DNA of 35,251 nucleotides. It comes from Condylostoma magnum. Lineage: Eukaryota > Ciliophora > Heterotrichea > Heterotrichida > Condylostomatidae. The stretch lies in assembly GCA_920105805.1 (NCBI GenBank), contig CAKKTI010000222.1, positions 1-35,251 on the forward strand. The letters run 5' to 3'. Each line of letters opens with the position of its first letter. The first letter of the stretch is position 1. Below are positions 23,162-33,123 of the stretch, piece by piece. Under the pieces are notes generated by a model. The model saw only the letters and a program-made list of their open reading frames with translations. It did not search any database and was not told where the DNA came from. Made by a program: the position numbers and the translations under genes.

Positions 23162-23531
23162 TCTAGTTTTATATTGATTGTTTGATTTGATTGTTTTGGT
23201 TTTTGAGAGATTAGTTTAGGTTAGTTAGATGGAGAGGTAATGTTATTTTGTAATATTTTAGAGTAATGGAAGGGTTAAAAGAGAGAATTGTAGCTTTTTT
23301 TCGTATATTTATGTTAGTATATGGTAATGTAAAGGGTAAAATTGCTGTAGTTTTGTTTGAGTATGTAGGAAATTATTAGAGGTTATTTTTGTGTAGAGAT
23401 TTGTACATAGAACATTAATAGGGTTTTATGAGTAGTATTTACACATAGTTTTCTATAGTACACACATCATTATTACAAATATACAAACATAGTACTACAT
23501 ATTTAATTTTTAGAAAGAATCCACCTAATTA
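23162..23531. other. Intergenic, 370 bp, no gene seen
   Basis: Between the convergent small membrane-protein and RBR-like genes. The first 240 bp of the plus strand are strongly T/G-skewed; the rest is AT-rich. I see no convincing ORF or RNA. Confidence 0.5.
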
Positions 23532-24359
23532 CTAAGACAAATTGTTGCATTCATTTCCAAAGGGACCTTGCTTCGAATAATGCTTCAAGTTGTCCTTTTT
23601 GCCCAAGATTTATTGGCATAGAAAGCAAAAATATGTACTTCCTTAACATCTTTGGCTATTACAGTTAATAAAATTTGATCCTTAATTTTTTGCATTGTTC
23701 TATCCACAATTAGGACAAGCAACCATATCTTAACTACCTCTCATATTAGGCGCTTAATAGTTTCTAGTGTTGCAACTAGGACAAGTTATTGAGTCTTAAT
23801 CATTTGGAATCTCTATTTGAATTTCGCACGTAGAGCATTTAATTACTTTAAACTACATTTAATTAGCTTTTTATTAGTTATACTGATTAAGCAATGGTTG
23901 CTCTAAAACTCCCCTAATTATACCATCATCAATCTTATGCTCGCATATAGGACAACCTATCTCCTAAGCCTTTCCTTCTATTATTAAAGCTGAGCAATAC
24001 TTCTAAAAACAGTGTTTACAGATTTTATGACATTAAAGAATCAAAGTATCAACATGTTAACACTTCTAACATCTATCTCCATTTTAAGCTTTTTCAAATT
24101 TCTCCTTTACTTAAGGCATTTTATCAAATACTAGATTAATTTCACGCTCTGTAATTCCTTAATTATGATCTTCGCATTTTATCTATAAATTTGAAGTGCT
24201 GTCTAGTTGGTATTAAATTCAATTACTCAAACAATCCATACAACAACTGCATTCACAGGCTAGTCGTATTTAAGCGAGGTTTTCGCAATATTTGCATCCT
24301 TCTCCCTTCAAAGTATTTTCCTTTGGCTTTTTATCTGCTTTACTGGTGCAGGATCCCAT
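23532..24359 (-). CDS. RBR-type (RING-IBR) zinc protein, likely N-myristoylated (275 aa)
   Basis: ATG 24359-24357 to TAG 23534-23532, directly followed by TAA. The N-terminus MGSCTSK has Gly2 and Cys4 for myristoylation and palmitoylation, so membrane attachment is likely. Cys/His pairs follow in RBR order: CKYCENL...CECSCCMDC, then CQKCQHV...CHKICKHC with GCPICEHK, then an IBR-like CSTCEIQIEI...CPSC and ACPNCGQ, and a last unit YFCFLCQQILGKKDNLKHYS with FGNEC. RBR proteins transfer ubiquitin through a Cys in the second RING; which Cys that would be here is not evident. The 158-bp gap to the NFX1-like gene is a divergent promoter. Confidence 0.75.
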
Positions 24360-24517
24360 TTTATTATTTATAATTTGTTGAGATTATAAAGGATCTGTAG
24401 TTCTTTTGATAATCATACATTATTGCTTAAATATAGAAAATAATATTGATTTGTTGTGTTATACTTTTAAAATGATTCAAAGATTATTGTAAAAATATAC
24501 TATTGTCATCTTATAAA

Positions 24518-26923
24518 ATGGAGGATAGAGAAATTTAACCCATATAACACTAATAAACTATCATAAAATCTGATATAAATTAGCCAAACCATTCCTGAGG
24601 AATTTACTAAGACTACGGCTAAGAGGCTACAGAGCAATGCTAAATACTATCAAAATAACTGCACAATGGCTAATTAGAATGTGTTATTTGCATAAGAAAG
24701 CTAAAAGTATAATCTTAAATTTGAAACTGCTAAACCTGTAATAACATCTTCCACTTCTAATGCATCTAAAAATGATCATAAAAGCGAGTTATAGGATTCT
24801 GACATTGTCCCAATTGCAATACAAAGTACAAAGGTGATCCTATTAACTATTGCTTCTGTGGAAAATACGAAGATCCAGAGCCAAGTCCTTATTTAGCTCC
24901 TTTTACATGTGGGTAAACATGTGGTAAACTAGGAACTAAATAATGTCAACATCCATGTGCTTTACCCTGTCACCCCGGCACATGTCCTCCTTGTCAGTAA
25001 TTAGGCTAAGTGCAGCAGTGCTATTGTGAAAAGATATTGTATCAACCTCTGTGTAAAGACAACAATCAAGGATTATCATGTGGACAAATATGCGAAAAAT
25101 TGCTTACTTGTTAAAGACACTTTTGTGATTAAATTTGCCATAAAGACTAATGCAAGAAATGTGATGTTTTTACGTTGCAGCTGTGCTGGTGTGGCAAATT
25201 TTCTAAAGAGATTCTATGTGAAGATATTGCATTCTCCTGCGACTATGTTTGCGGAAGAGCCCTTGATTGTGGATTCCACTTTTGCTAGAGAAAATGTCAC
25301 CCAGGATTGTGTAATGAGTGTGAACTTCTTCCGGGTCTAGTGAATTCGTGCTACTGTGGATAAGTTTCCTTAAAAAATAGGCAAATTCCTTAAAGAAAGC
25401 AGTGTATTGATTCAATACTGGAATGTGGAAATGTTTGTCAGAAGTTATTAAACTGTGGGCATTTATGCTAGGAAAAATGTCATCCGGGAAATTGCCCTTA
25501 ATGTGAGTTAAGTTAATAAAGAACTTGTAGATGTGGAACTGTATAAAAGAATCTACCTTGTTATACAATAGAAGAAGAATTAGTATGTAATACTCCTTGC
25601 AATTTTAAAAAACCTTGTTTAAGTCACCGATGCAAGTAGAAGTGTTGCCCGGGAAAAGGAAACCCGTAATATGAGAGCCATATTTGCTACGAGCTTTGCG
25701 GTAAAAGACTAAGTTGTAATATGCACGATTGCATTTTAATGTGTCATTTCTTTAAGTGTGAACCTTGCTCTGTAGTTTATACTTAACGAATGCACTGCCC
25801 ATGTGGGAGGAATTACAAGAATCCTCCATTACGTTGTGGAACGTAAGATATGGTGTTTAATTGCAATAGTATATGTGGCAAGGAGTTTGAATGTGGACAT
25901 ACCTGCTAGGATGTTTGCCATTATGAGGCGTGTTCTTAATGCACATAGCTTGTATCAAAGCCTTGTAATTGTGGAGCAGTCCAAAGAATGGTGAAATGTA
26001 ATGAAAGTAATGTCACATGTGGTAGAATTTGCAAAAAGTAAAAGAATTGTGGGCATATATGTGTTAAGAAGTGCCATAAGAATGAATGTGAAAATGATGT
26101 TTGTAAGTAAATCTGTAATAAGAAAAGATAAGAATGTGGGCATGTTTGTGGTTAAATTTGTCATTCTGAATTTGAATGTAGTTTATTTGAGTGCTAAGAG
26201 AAGGTTAAGAGGTTTTGCTAGTGTGGTATGCAATTTGAATGAAAATAATGCTATGATTAATATATAAAAGAATGTGATTTATAGTGTGAGAATTTATTGT
26301 AGAAAAAGTAATAATTTTAAGCATTAAAATCTGATGGAAATGTACCTGATACGTATTAAAGATATCTGGTTGACTATTCATAAAGAAATCCTGTACTGTT
26401 AAGAAGATTAGAGGCTAAAATCAATAAGTTTTTGTATACTGGTAATTAAAACGTTAACTTGCCTACAATGCGTTTATAGTAGGCTGAGTTTTGTTAGTAA
26501 TTAATTTAACAGCATTACAAGCTGGCTATAGTTAATATAGATCAGGGATAAATGTCAAATATTACAGTGTATAGAACTAATAGAGCTAGAATTCCGAATC
26601 CTTTATTGTCGTAATTTTTATAGTTGCTAAGTTAAGGTAAAGTTGCTGTGTAGGAAGAAAAGGAGGTATAAGGTACTATTTTACTTTATTAACTTTAGTA
26701 TTAAGATACTGAAATTTCTATTAATGAAGAACTTTTGAAATGAGATGGAGATTTCTTTTTTGAGTGGGTTAATGAATTTTCCTGCAATTTACACTTTTCG
26801 GATATTGAAATATGTGAAGAAGTTAGCAACTACTTAAAGGCTACTCCTGGGACGCTGTAAGTTCACAAGCTTATTAATAGAATCGGTAATAAAGAAGAAT
26901 GTAAAGATGTAAAGTTTGATTGA
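24518..26923 (+). CDS. NFX1-type zinc-finger protein with N-terminal RING-CH (801 aa)
   Basis: ATG 24518 to TGA 26921-26923. A C4HC3 RING-CH finger occupies about residues 55-105 (CVICIRKL, CQTCNNIFHFQCIQKW, FWHCPNC). About ten NFX1 fingers follow to residue about 590, for example CGQTCGKLGTKQCQHPC, CGHLCQEKCHPGNCPQC and CGHTCQDVCHYEACSQC. NFX1/NFXL1 proteins combine ubiquitin-ligase and nucleic-acid-binding roles. The remaining 210 residues are Gln- and Leu-rich with no obvious R3H domain. Trp residues conserved in the RING (WNC, KWS, FWHC) are all encoded by TGA. A plus-frame shadow at 25026 and a minus-strand one at 25203-25568 lie inside it. Confidence 0.9.
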
Positions 26924-27066
26924 TTAGGGATTAAGTTAGTTAGTAATAATTTTATAGTGATTTCATATTGTTAATTATTCAGCTAAAATCAGACGTATTT
27001 AATATAATTAAAGAGGTTGTGATCCCCTATTTAATAAAATTAGTATATTTTCTATAAGTACTTATC

Positions 27067-27363
27067 ATGCTATAAGCGAAGGGAATCTAATCAATACAAT
27101 TTGCAGTAGCCTAATGGTTTGATATCGGAATTACCAAAAATTAGTTAGGATTCATCGCTCTTTCAAGGTTGAACACCAGCTTTGAAAGCAATTAATCATT
27201 GGATTCAGTATTGAACTTGCTGATGTAAAGTAGCTGAAGAAATGAAAACTCTTGCAGAAATATTTAATAGGTATGCTCCTTTTAGTAGAATCAATAATTT
27301 ATATTACATCTGAGTTCCAAAACAGAAATTCCTAACTTTTTGCATTAATTTTGTATTGTTTGA
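27067..27363 (+). CDS. Possible 98-aa protein, duplicated (copy 1)
   Basis: ATG 27067 to TGA 27361-27363. The product starts MLQAKGIQSIQFAVAQWF. It is listed because the copy in unit 2 keeps the same start, the same 297-bp length without indels, and a stop-type codon at the same place (TGA here, TAA there), while an 8-bp indel follows soon after. Of 17 differences I count about 8 at third positions, among them TGG versus TGA (both Trp). Other frames are also open here, so the call is weak. No family recognised. Confidence 0.35.
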
Positions 27364-27975
27364 ACTGTTTTATTGCTTGTATACTAGGAATAATACTTAA
27401 ATGAATATAATAAATCTCTCTAATTCCCTAATTTTTGAAATAGCTTCATTATTCTATACAATGATCTATTCATTTGATAGTTTTTGCTTATCTATTATAA
27501 ACTATATAATTATTAAGTCTACTATGCTAAAAATAACTAAAAGCTCTATGCTATGTTTGAATTTTAGTGTTTTAAAGGTTTTTCTAGACATTATCAACAA
27601 ATTGTGACAAAGATTTAAAGAAAAGATAATTACTACCTACTTATATAAATATGCATTCATTTTTAAAAAAATGCTAGAATTACATAAAGTTCTACAAATA
27701 GACTCAAGGATAGTGACTATACTATAGTAAGATTACAGCAAAATAATAGCCTTGCTACAACAGCTTTATTGGCAACATAAAATCTAGGAGCCATCAAAAT
27801 AGCTTCAATTAATCAATGTCAAAGGAATTAGCCCCTAATACAAAAGCATTAAAGACATAAGTTATTACATTATTTGACAATTTATAAGAGTATAATTCAT
27901 AAATACATCTGTAATAATTTGTTCATGTTTAGATATTGGATAGTAATTAAATTGATTGGTTCTACCATAATAAAA
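27364..27975. other. Intergenic, 612 bp, upstream of Tim44-like copy 1
   Basis: AT-rich. The first 320 bp are almost identical to 29427-29760 except for an 8-bp insertion there, which rules out conserved coding of the open frame at 27401-27607. It contains the short relic at 27528-27552. The remainder is presumably the promoter of the Tim44-like gene. Confidence 0.5.
27528..27552 (+). pseudogene. Relic of a Tim44-like gene start
   Basis: TAAAAATAACTAAAAGCTCTATGCT matches the start-codon region of the Tim44-like genes (27972-27996 and 30074-30098) at about 22 of 25 positions, but the ATG is ATA. The following 30 bp are also T-rich and weakly similar. It looks like the remains of an older partial copy. 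Confidence 0.45.
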
Positions 27976-28773
27976 ATGACTAAGAGTTCTATGCTTTTCT
28001 TTATAACTCTTCTGGTAGTAGGAGTGTTTTCAAGAGCAGGAGGAGGACGAGGCGGAGGAGGAGGATGAAGCGGAGGAGGAGGACGAGGAGGTGGATGAAG
28101 TCACGGATCAAGAAGTAGATTATATGTAATTACCTGTAACGAGACGTGCGAATTAGTATTCATGTGAATTATCTTTGGTTGCCTTCTTGTCTTTGTAGTA
28201 GTATGCTTATACTTATACTTTACCAAATGAAGGTACCAAAAGTGTAATTTCTAAGATTGCAAAGATCTTGATTAACAAGCTAGAGAGGCAATGCTAGAGC
28301 TATAGTAAAATGATTCTGTATGGAACTATGACCAAATAGTGTCCTACGTTGAAACAGTTTTCTTAGAAATGCAGTAAGCTTGGACAGAAAACGACTATGA
28401 GGCAATTTAAAAGGCTTTAGTACCATTGCTTTACGAGAACTGGGTTATACAACTAAGAAAAATGGAAGAACACGGCCATAATAACATAGTTACTGATGTG
28501 AAAGTAATGAAGATATAAATCATCAAATTAGGAGGAAGTTTTAGTGGTACAGTAAGGCATTTTACAGCTCTCATTTTTGCTGATGCAAAAGATAAAACTG
28601 TTTTTATCTCAAATGGAAAGATATATGAAGATAAATCAGGATGGTTTACTGAAGCTTGAAATTTTGTATGGGAAGAGGATAATTGGAAGTTGTAGAGTAT
28701 TGATTAAACTCCAGAAAGTTATTATAGCAATCTTCATCCTATTAAATTAGATAGTTTTCAAAATAACAAGTGA
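27976..28773 (+). CDS. Secreted/membrane Tim44-domain protein, copy 1 (265 aa)
   Basis: ATG 27976 to TGA 28771-28773; a shared downstream TGA at 28798-28800 is an alternative. Order: signal peptide (MTKSSMLFFITLLVVGVFS), a Gly/Arg-rich stretch (RAGGGRGGGGG onward), a short CNETC segment, a membrane helix (FMWIIFGCLLVFVVVCLYLY) and a C-terminal Tim44-like domain (VETVFLEMQQAWTENDYE, LYENWVIQLRKMEEHG, TDVKVMKIQIIKL, WKLQSID). The layout resembles bacterial Tim44-like membrane proteins with a Gly-rich N-terminus more than mitochondrial TIM44. The domain would face the cytosol if the helix is a type I anchor, as inference. The TGA at 28657-28659 encodes the Trp that is TGG in copy 2. Confidence 0.85.
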
Positions 28774-29129
28774 CCAGTTAGTTTAACATTTCAGATTTGA
28801 AAATTGTGTTATTCTAGAGCTATTTAAACAAAAGTCTTTATCTAGGTTTAAATTGTCTGTTTAAATGATTTATCTCTTAATTATATTATTGTCCAAAGTA
28901 TATAAGGTTTACTCATGTTTAGTACGAAGTATAATTATAATAATGGAATATATGTTTAATACACTTATAGTATTCTCAACTATTTCATTGATTCCTTAGA
29001 CTATAATGAAATCTTCAAGTAGCATCCATTACTGATAATAATTGCTTCCTTTTTGCTTTAATTAGTATAATTAAAGAGGTTGTGATCCTTTATTTAATAA
29101 AATTAGTATATTTTCTATAAGTACTTATC

Positions 29130-29426
29130 ATGTTATAAACGAGGGGAATCTAATCAATAAAATTTGCAGTAGCTTAATGATTTGACATCGGAATTACCAG
29201 AAATTAGTTAGGATTCATCGCTCTTTCAAGGTTGGATACCAGCTTTGAAAGCAATTAATCATTGGATTCAGTGTTGAATTTGCCGATATACAGTAGCTGA
29301 AGAAATGAAAACTCTTGCAGAAATATTTAATAGGTATGCTCCTTTTAGTAGAATCAATAATTTATATTACATCTGAGTTCCAAAACAGAAATTCCTCACT
29401 TTTTGCATTAATTTTGTATTGTTTAA
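29130..29426 (+). CDS. Possible 98-aa protein, duplicated (copy 2)
   Basis: Same reading as 27067-27363: ATG 29130 to TAA 29424-29426, starting MLQTRGIQSIKFAVAQWF, with TGA where copy 1 has TGG at that Trp. Length is identical. The evidence is the same conservation argument and is equally limited. Confidence 0.35.
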
Positions 29427-30077
29427 ACTGTTTTATTGCTTGTATACTGGGAATAATACTTAAATGAATATAATAAATTAATAAATCTCTCTAATTCCCT
29501 AATTTTTGAAATAGCTTCATTATTCTATACAATGATCTATTCATTTGATAGTTTTTCCTTATCTATTATAAACTATATAATTATTAAGTCTACTATGCTA
29601 AAAATAACTAAAAGCTCTATGCTTTGTTTGGATTCTAGTATTTTAAAGGCTTTTCTAGACATTATCAACAAATTGTGACAAAGATTTAAAGAAAAGATAA
29701 TTACTACCTACTTATATAAATATGCATTCATTTGAAATAAAAATGCTAGAATTCCAAGCTTTAGGATTACATAAATTTCTACAATAGACTTAAGAGGTAA
29801 TTATTATATTATAAGAAGATCATTCAAATTATAACGAAATAATAATCTTGTTACAACAACTTTATTGTAAACATAAAATCTAGGAACCATCAAAATAGCT
29901 TCAATTAACCAATGTTAAGGATATGAGTCATTAATACGAAAGCATTTAAGATTCAAATTACTAAAATATATACTAATAACAGTATAACTCATCATGTATG
30001 TGTAATAATTTGTTCATGTCATGATATTGGATAATAATTAAATAAATACATTCATTGGTTCTCTAGCAATAATAAAA
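29427..30077. other. Intergenic, 651 bp, upstream of Tim44-like copy 2
   Basis: Counterpart of 27364-27975 with a second copy of the relic at 29599-29623. The last 330 bp diverge more from unit 1. No gene seen. Confidence 0.5.
29599..29623 (+). pseudogene. Relic of a Tim44-like gene start, second copy
   Basis: Identical over these 25 bases to the relic in unit 1, so it predates the 2-kb duplication. Confidence 0.45.
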
Positions 30078-30866
30078 ATGGCTAAGAGCTCTATGCTTTT
30101 CGTTCTTGCTCTTCTGGTAGTAGGAGTGTTTTCAAGAGCAGGAGGAGGACGAAGCGGAGGAGGAGGACGAGGAGGGGGAAGTCACAGGTCAAGTAGTGGA
30201 TCATCTGGAGGAGGCTGTGGCGAGACATGCGATACAATAGGCAGGTATACTTGCTATGGATTCTTTGGTATTATGGGAATAATATGTGTTCACTAATACT
30301 TCACCAAATGAAGATACCTCAGATATAATTTCTAAGATTGCAAGAATCTTGATCAATAAGCTAAAGAGGCAATGCTAGAGCTATAATAAAATGATCCTGT
30401 ATGGAACTATGACCAAATAGTGTCCTACGTTGAAACAGTTTTCTTAGAAATGCAGCAAGCCTGGACGGAAAATGACTATGAGGCAATTTAAAAGGCTTTA
30501 GCACCAAAGCTTTACGAGGAATGGGTTATAGAGCTAAGAAAAATGGAGGAGCACGGCCATAATAACTTAGTCACTGATGTGAAAGTAATAAAGTTATAAA
30601 TAATCAAATTAGGAGGAAGCCTTAGTGGTTCATTCAGACATTTTACAGCTCTCATTTTTGCTGATGCAAAGGATAAAACTGTTTTTATCTAAAATGGGAA
30701 GACATATGATGACAAGTCGGGGAAGTTTACTGAAGCTTGGAATTTTGTATGGTATGGGGATAATTGGAAGCTTTCAAGTATTGATTAAACTCCAAAAACC
30801 TATTATGATGGGCTTTATCCTATAAAGTTAGATAGTTTTCAAGATGACAGGCCAGTTAACGTATAA
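30078..30866 (+). CDS. Secreted/membrane Tim44-domain protein, copy 2 (262 aa)
   Basis: ATG 30078 to TAA 30864-30866; the next in-frame stop-type codon is TGA 30876-30878. Signal peptide MAKSSMLFVLALLVVGVFS, Gly-rich RAGGGRSGGGGRGGGSH, a CGETC segment, membrane helix YGFFGIMGIICVHQYF and the Tim44-like domain. The signal peptide, Gly region and Tim44 domain are close to copy 1, but the segment between the Gly stretch and the helix differs almost completely (SSSGSSGGGCGETC versus SRSRLYVITCNETC). Swaps at aligned codons include CAA for TAA (30456-30458) and TGG for TGA (30738-30740). One or both copies could be functional; neither frame is broken. Confidence 0.85.
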
Positions 30867-31206
30867 GTTTTGATTTGAAAATGGTGTTATTTTAGAATTA
30901 TTTCAATAAAAGTCTTTACCTAAGTTTAAATTATCTAGTTAAATGATTTTTCTCTTAATTATATTATGCAAGTTTTACTCATACTAAGTATAATTAATAA
31001 TAATGGAATATATGTTCAATGCACTTATAGTATTCTCAACTATTTCATTGATTCCTTAGACTATAATGAAATCTCCAAGATATATTATATCCAAGTAGCA
31101 TTCATTACTGATAATAATTACTTCCTTTTTGCTATAAGTTATTTTTCACTACTAGGAATGCAAGTTATCTTAAAATAGTGAAAGCTGCTATATTATAGTT
31201 AATAGA
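30867..31206. other. Intergenic, 340 bp, tail of duplication unit 2
   Basis: AT-rich, homologous to the end of unit 1 up to about 31135. An open frame at 30966-31178 is interrupted by indels relative to unit 1, so I do not call it. The promoter of the next gene is probably in the last 70 bp. Confidence 0.45.
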
Positions 31207-31617
31207 ATGGGCTGCTTAATAGCGTTTATAATCATGTATTTTAACAATCTACTGCACAACTGAATAGTATACTCATTAATAGTATATTCGGCTTAGTTAA
31301 TTACTCCTGTATCATCATTAAAAGTAATTCTAGTAAGGATTCAAGTAATTTGTGGACTTTTAACAATTGGATTCTTTGCTATAAGTTCCTATAAGAAAAG
31401 AGACAATTATCATTTGAAATGAAGCTATTTACATTTAATTTGGATAACTATTGTCTCTCTTGTTTACAGTTATCATGATTGTTTTGCCTTAAAATGAAGA
31501 TCAGGGGTTTATTTTACTCCTCATGAAGTAATATTCTATTTATCTATCATCTCGTGTATTTACTCCTTTAGTATTCTGAATAAAAAGAGAGAAACAGTAT
31601 TAGTTAGTTATGTTTAA
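31207..31617 (+). CDS. Small multi-pass membrane protein (136 aa)
   Basis: ATG 31207 to TAA 31615-31617. About four hydrophobic segments: MGCLIAFIIMYF, WIVYSLIVYSAQLI, VICGLLTIGFFAISSY and later LHLIWITIVSLVYSY and VIFYLSIISCIYSFSIL. The product ends KKRETVLVSYV. Three Trp codons are TGA. A further in-frame stop-type codon lies at 31690 or so, which would add about 25 residues. No family recognised. Confidence 0.5.
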
Positions 31618-31767
31618 ATTGTTTATTATAAAAAGGATGAATCTTTCATTCAACTAACTAATCATTATTTAATAAGACTAAATCAGGTACCATAATAACT
31701 TCCTTTTGTCATTTATATATTATATGAAATTTGCCAGTTCTACGCCACTTGTTTTAAACATTTTTAA

Positions 31768-32493
31768 TCAATAAATCTAAACTATACTGCATGATAAATT
31801 CACCCCTATACTCATAGATGAACTAAACGGATCAAACCCAGCGTAACTAGACACCCTCCCGCTTCTACCAACACTACGAGATGGAGTGCTAACACTTATA
31901 CCTCTATTTAAACTATAATTTCCTCTAGAGCTATTAAAGGAAGTACTTTGAGAATTTTAGCATGATTGTATATACTTATCAGCTTCTCTATCTCTTCTAT
32001 TTTGTATTCCTGCATGCTTTTCTCTATTTGATCTATGTTTTATCTCATAATGCGCCGCTTAGTCGTCTCTTTCTCTGACAGCTTTCTAAAGATTTGGACC
32101 AATAAGACTTGGACTGTTAACAGCTAGAGATACTATGACTTGTTTTTGATTAGAATTCAATCTATTATAATTGTCATATCCGAGTTTGTTGCATGCAATT
32201 ACTTTAGCTTCCCTTATATCATTTTCTTCCAATCTATCTGCTTGACTTGCCTGCAACTCTTATCTTCCACTTCTTACATCGTTAAAGTACTGAGAAGAAA
32301 CACCTAGAGTACTTTTGAACTTTTATTCTGCTCCTGGAGCGTCCATATTAAATCCACTAGCAATCGTTCTATTTCCTTTATGATCCTGATAGACTCGTCT
32401 TCTAGGAGCCTATCCGGATTGTTCTTGATTTCTTACAAATTAGCGTTGCTCCTAGCTGACAGGACTTACTCGACGCTGGTTTTAAGTAGCCAT
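31768..32493 (-). CDS. Hypothetical basic, Ser/Arg/Asn-rich protein (241 aa)
   Basis: ATG 32493-32491 to TGA 31770-31768; an in-frame TAG three codons earlier could be the stop. The N-terminus is Gln/Arg-rich (MATQNQRRVSPVSQEQRQ), the middle is helical and charged (ADRLEENDIREAKVIACNKL, EIKHRSNREKHAGIQNRRD), and the end is Ser/Gly/Arg-rich (SVSTPSRSVGRSGRVSSY). No internal TGA. Likely disordered and possibly nucleic-acid-binding by composition. I cannot name a family. Confidence 0.6.
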
Positions 32494-32850
32494 TTATTCT
32501 ATAATTTTAATTGGTTATTTTTTCATTTTAAACTAAGGAAAAATGCTTAACAGATTTAAATGTGCTAGCTACTATATAGGGAAGAATTATAATTCCATAC
32601 TAAATAAAATATCAAAACACCTTCAATTACGGAACCTTACTTTATGATTTGAAAAACAGTAGAAAAAAAAGCTTGATTTTAGTGACTATTTTTCCAATCT
32701 TTTCATAAAAATTTTATAGAAAAATATAATCATTCCTTCTATAGAAACTTTAAAAATTATTGATTTATAATACAGTACTATTTTGCTCTTACTTATCATC
32801 GGTGATTAAGTAATAAAGATCTTTATTTTAACAGAAATATCAATTAAATT
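32494..32850. other. Intergenic, 357 bp, no gene seen
   Basis: AT-rich gap upstream of the minus-strand basic-protein gene and of a small plus-strand ORF. It contains runs of A and T, including an A8 tract, but no convincing ORF. Confidence 0.5.
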
Positions 32851-33060
32851 ATGCTGGATTGTATTTATAATTCATCTTACGTTTCTTTTTCTAGGCTGTA
32901 CTGGAATCCATATTTTGAATCTCATAAAGAATAGAGCAAGGACAAACAGACTGGTATCCTACAAAAGTTTTCCCATAGGCAATTAAGCAAAAGAGAATAA
33001 GAAAGAATATGCTTAATGACCTATTTAATACCTGTTAAATAATTTATGCACTTAAAGTGA
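32851..33060 (+). CDS. Possible small protein (69 aa)
   Basis: ATG 32851 to TGA 33058-33060, TAG/TAA as Gln. The product reads MLDCIYNSSYVSFSRLYW and then a basic, polar stretch with LQKFSHRQLSKREQERIC. The composition looks coding, but there is no family match and the size is small. It lies 63 bp before the disrupted MORN gene and could be an upstream exon of it. Confidence 0.3.
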
Positions 33061-33123
33061 ATAGGAATTATTGAAAAAGGTATAAAGAAGAAATACATAA
33101 GGAAAATAAGCAAGTATAAAGTA

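Larger units (their letters stand above)
27011..29072 (+). repeat. Tandem duplication, unit 1 (about 2.06 kb)
   Basis: Unit 1 starts at AAAGAGGTTGTGATCC (27011) and unit 2 at the same motif (29073). The first about 690 bp are roughly 95% identical between units. The Tim44-like gene and the 3' part are less alike, and there are several small indels. The last 300 bp (28774-29072) contain no gene I can support. Confidence 0.9.
29073..31135 (+). repeat. Tandem duplication, unit 2 (about 2.06 kb)
   Basis: Second unit, aligned with 27011-29072 throughout. Its tail (30960-31135) matches 28900-29060 but carries a 16-nt local duplication near 31078-31097, so the plus-strand ORF at 30966-31178 is not conserved. 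Similarity ends about 31135. Confidence 0.9.

Noticed and set aside
25203-25568. 121-codon minus-strand frame
   Set aside because: Shadow of the NFX1 fingers; the regular Cys/His spacing lies on the plus strand.
27103-27190. tRNA-like A box (TAGCCTAATGG) and B box-like GGTTGAACACC with a hairpin
   Set aside because: No cloverleaf with acceptor and anticodon stems can be drawn, and the B box is imperfect; the same bases fit a weak ORF.
27401-27607. 68-codon open frame in duplication unit 1
   Set aside because: Unit 2 has an 8-bp insertion at the start of this stretch and several changes; the frame is not conserved.
30966-31178. 70-codon open frame at the end of unit 2
   Set aside because: A 16-nt local duplication relative to unit 1 disrupts the frame, so it is not conserved as protein.
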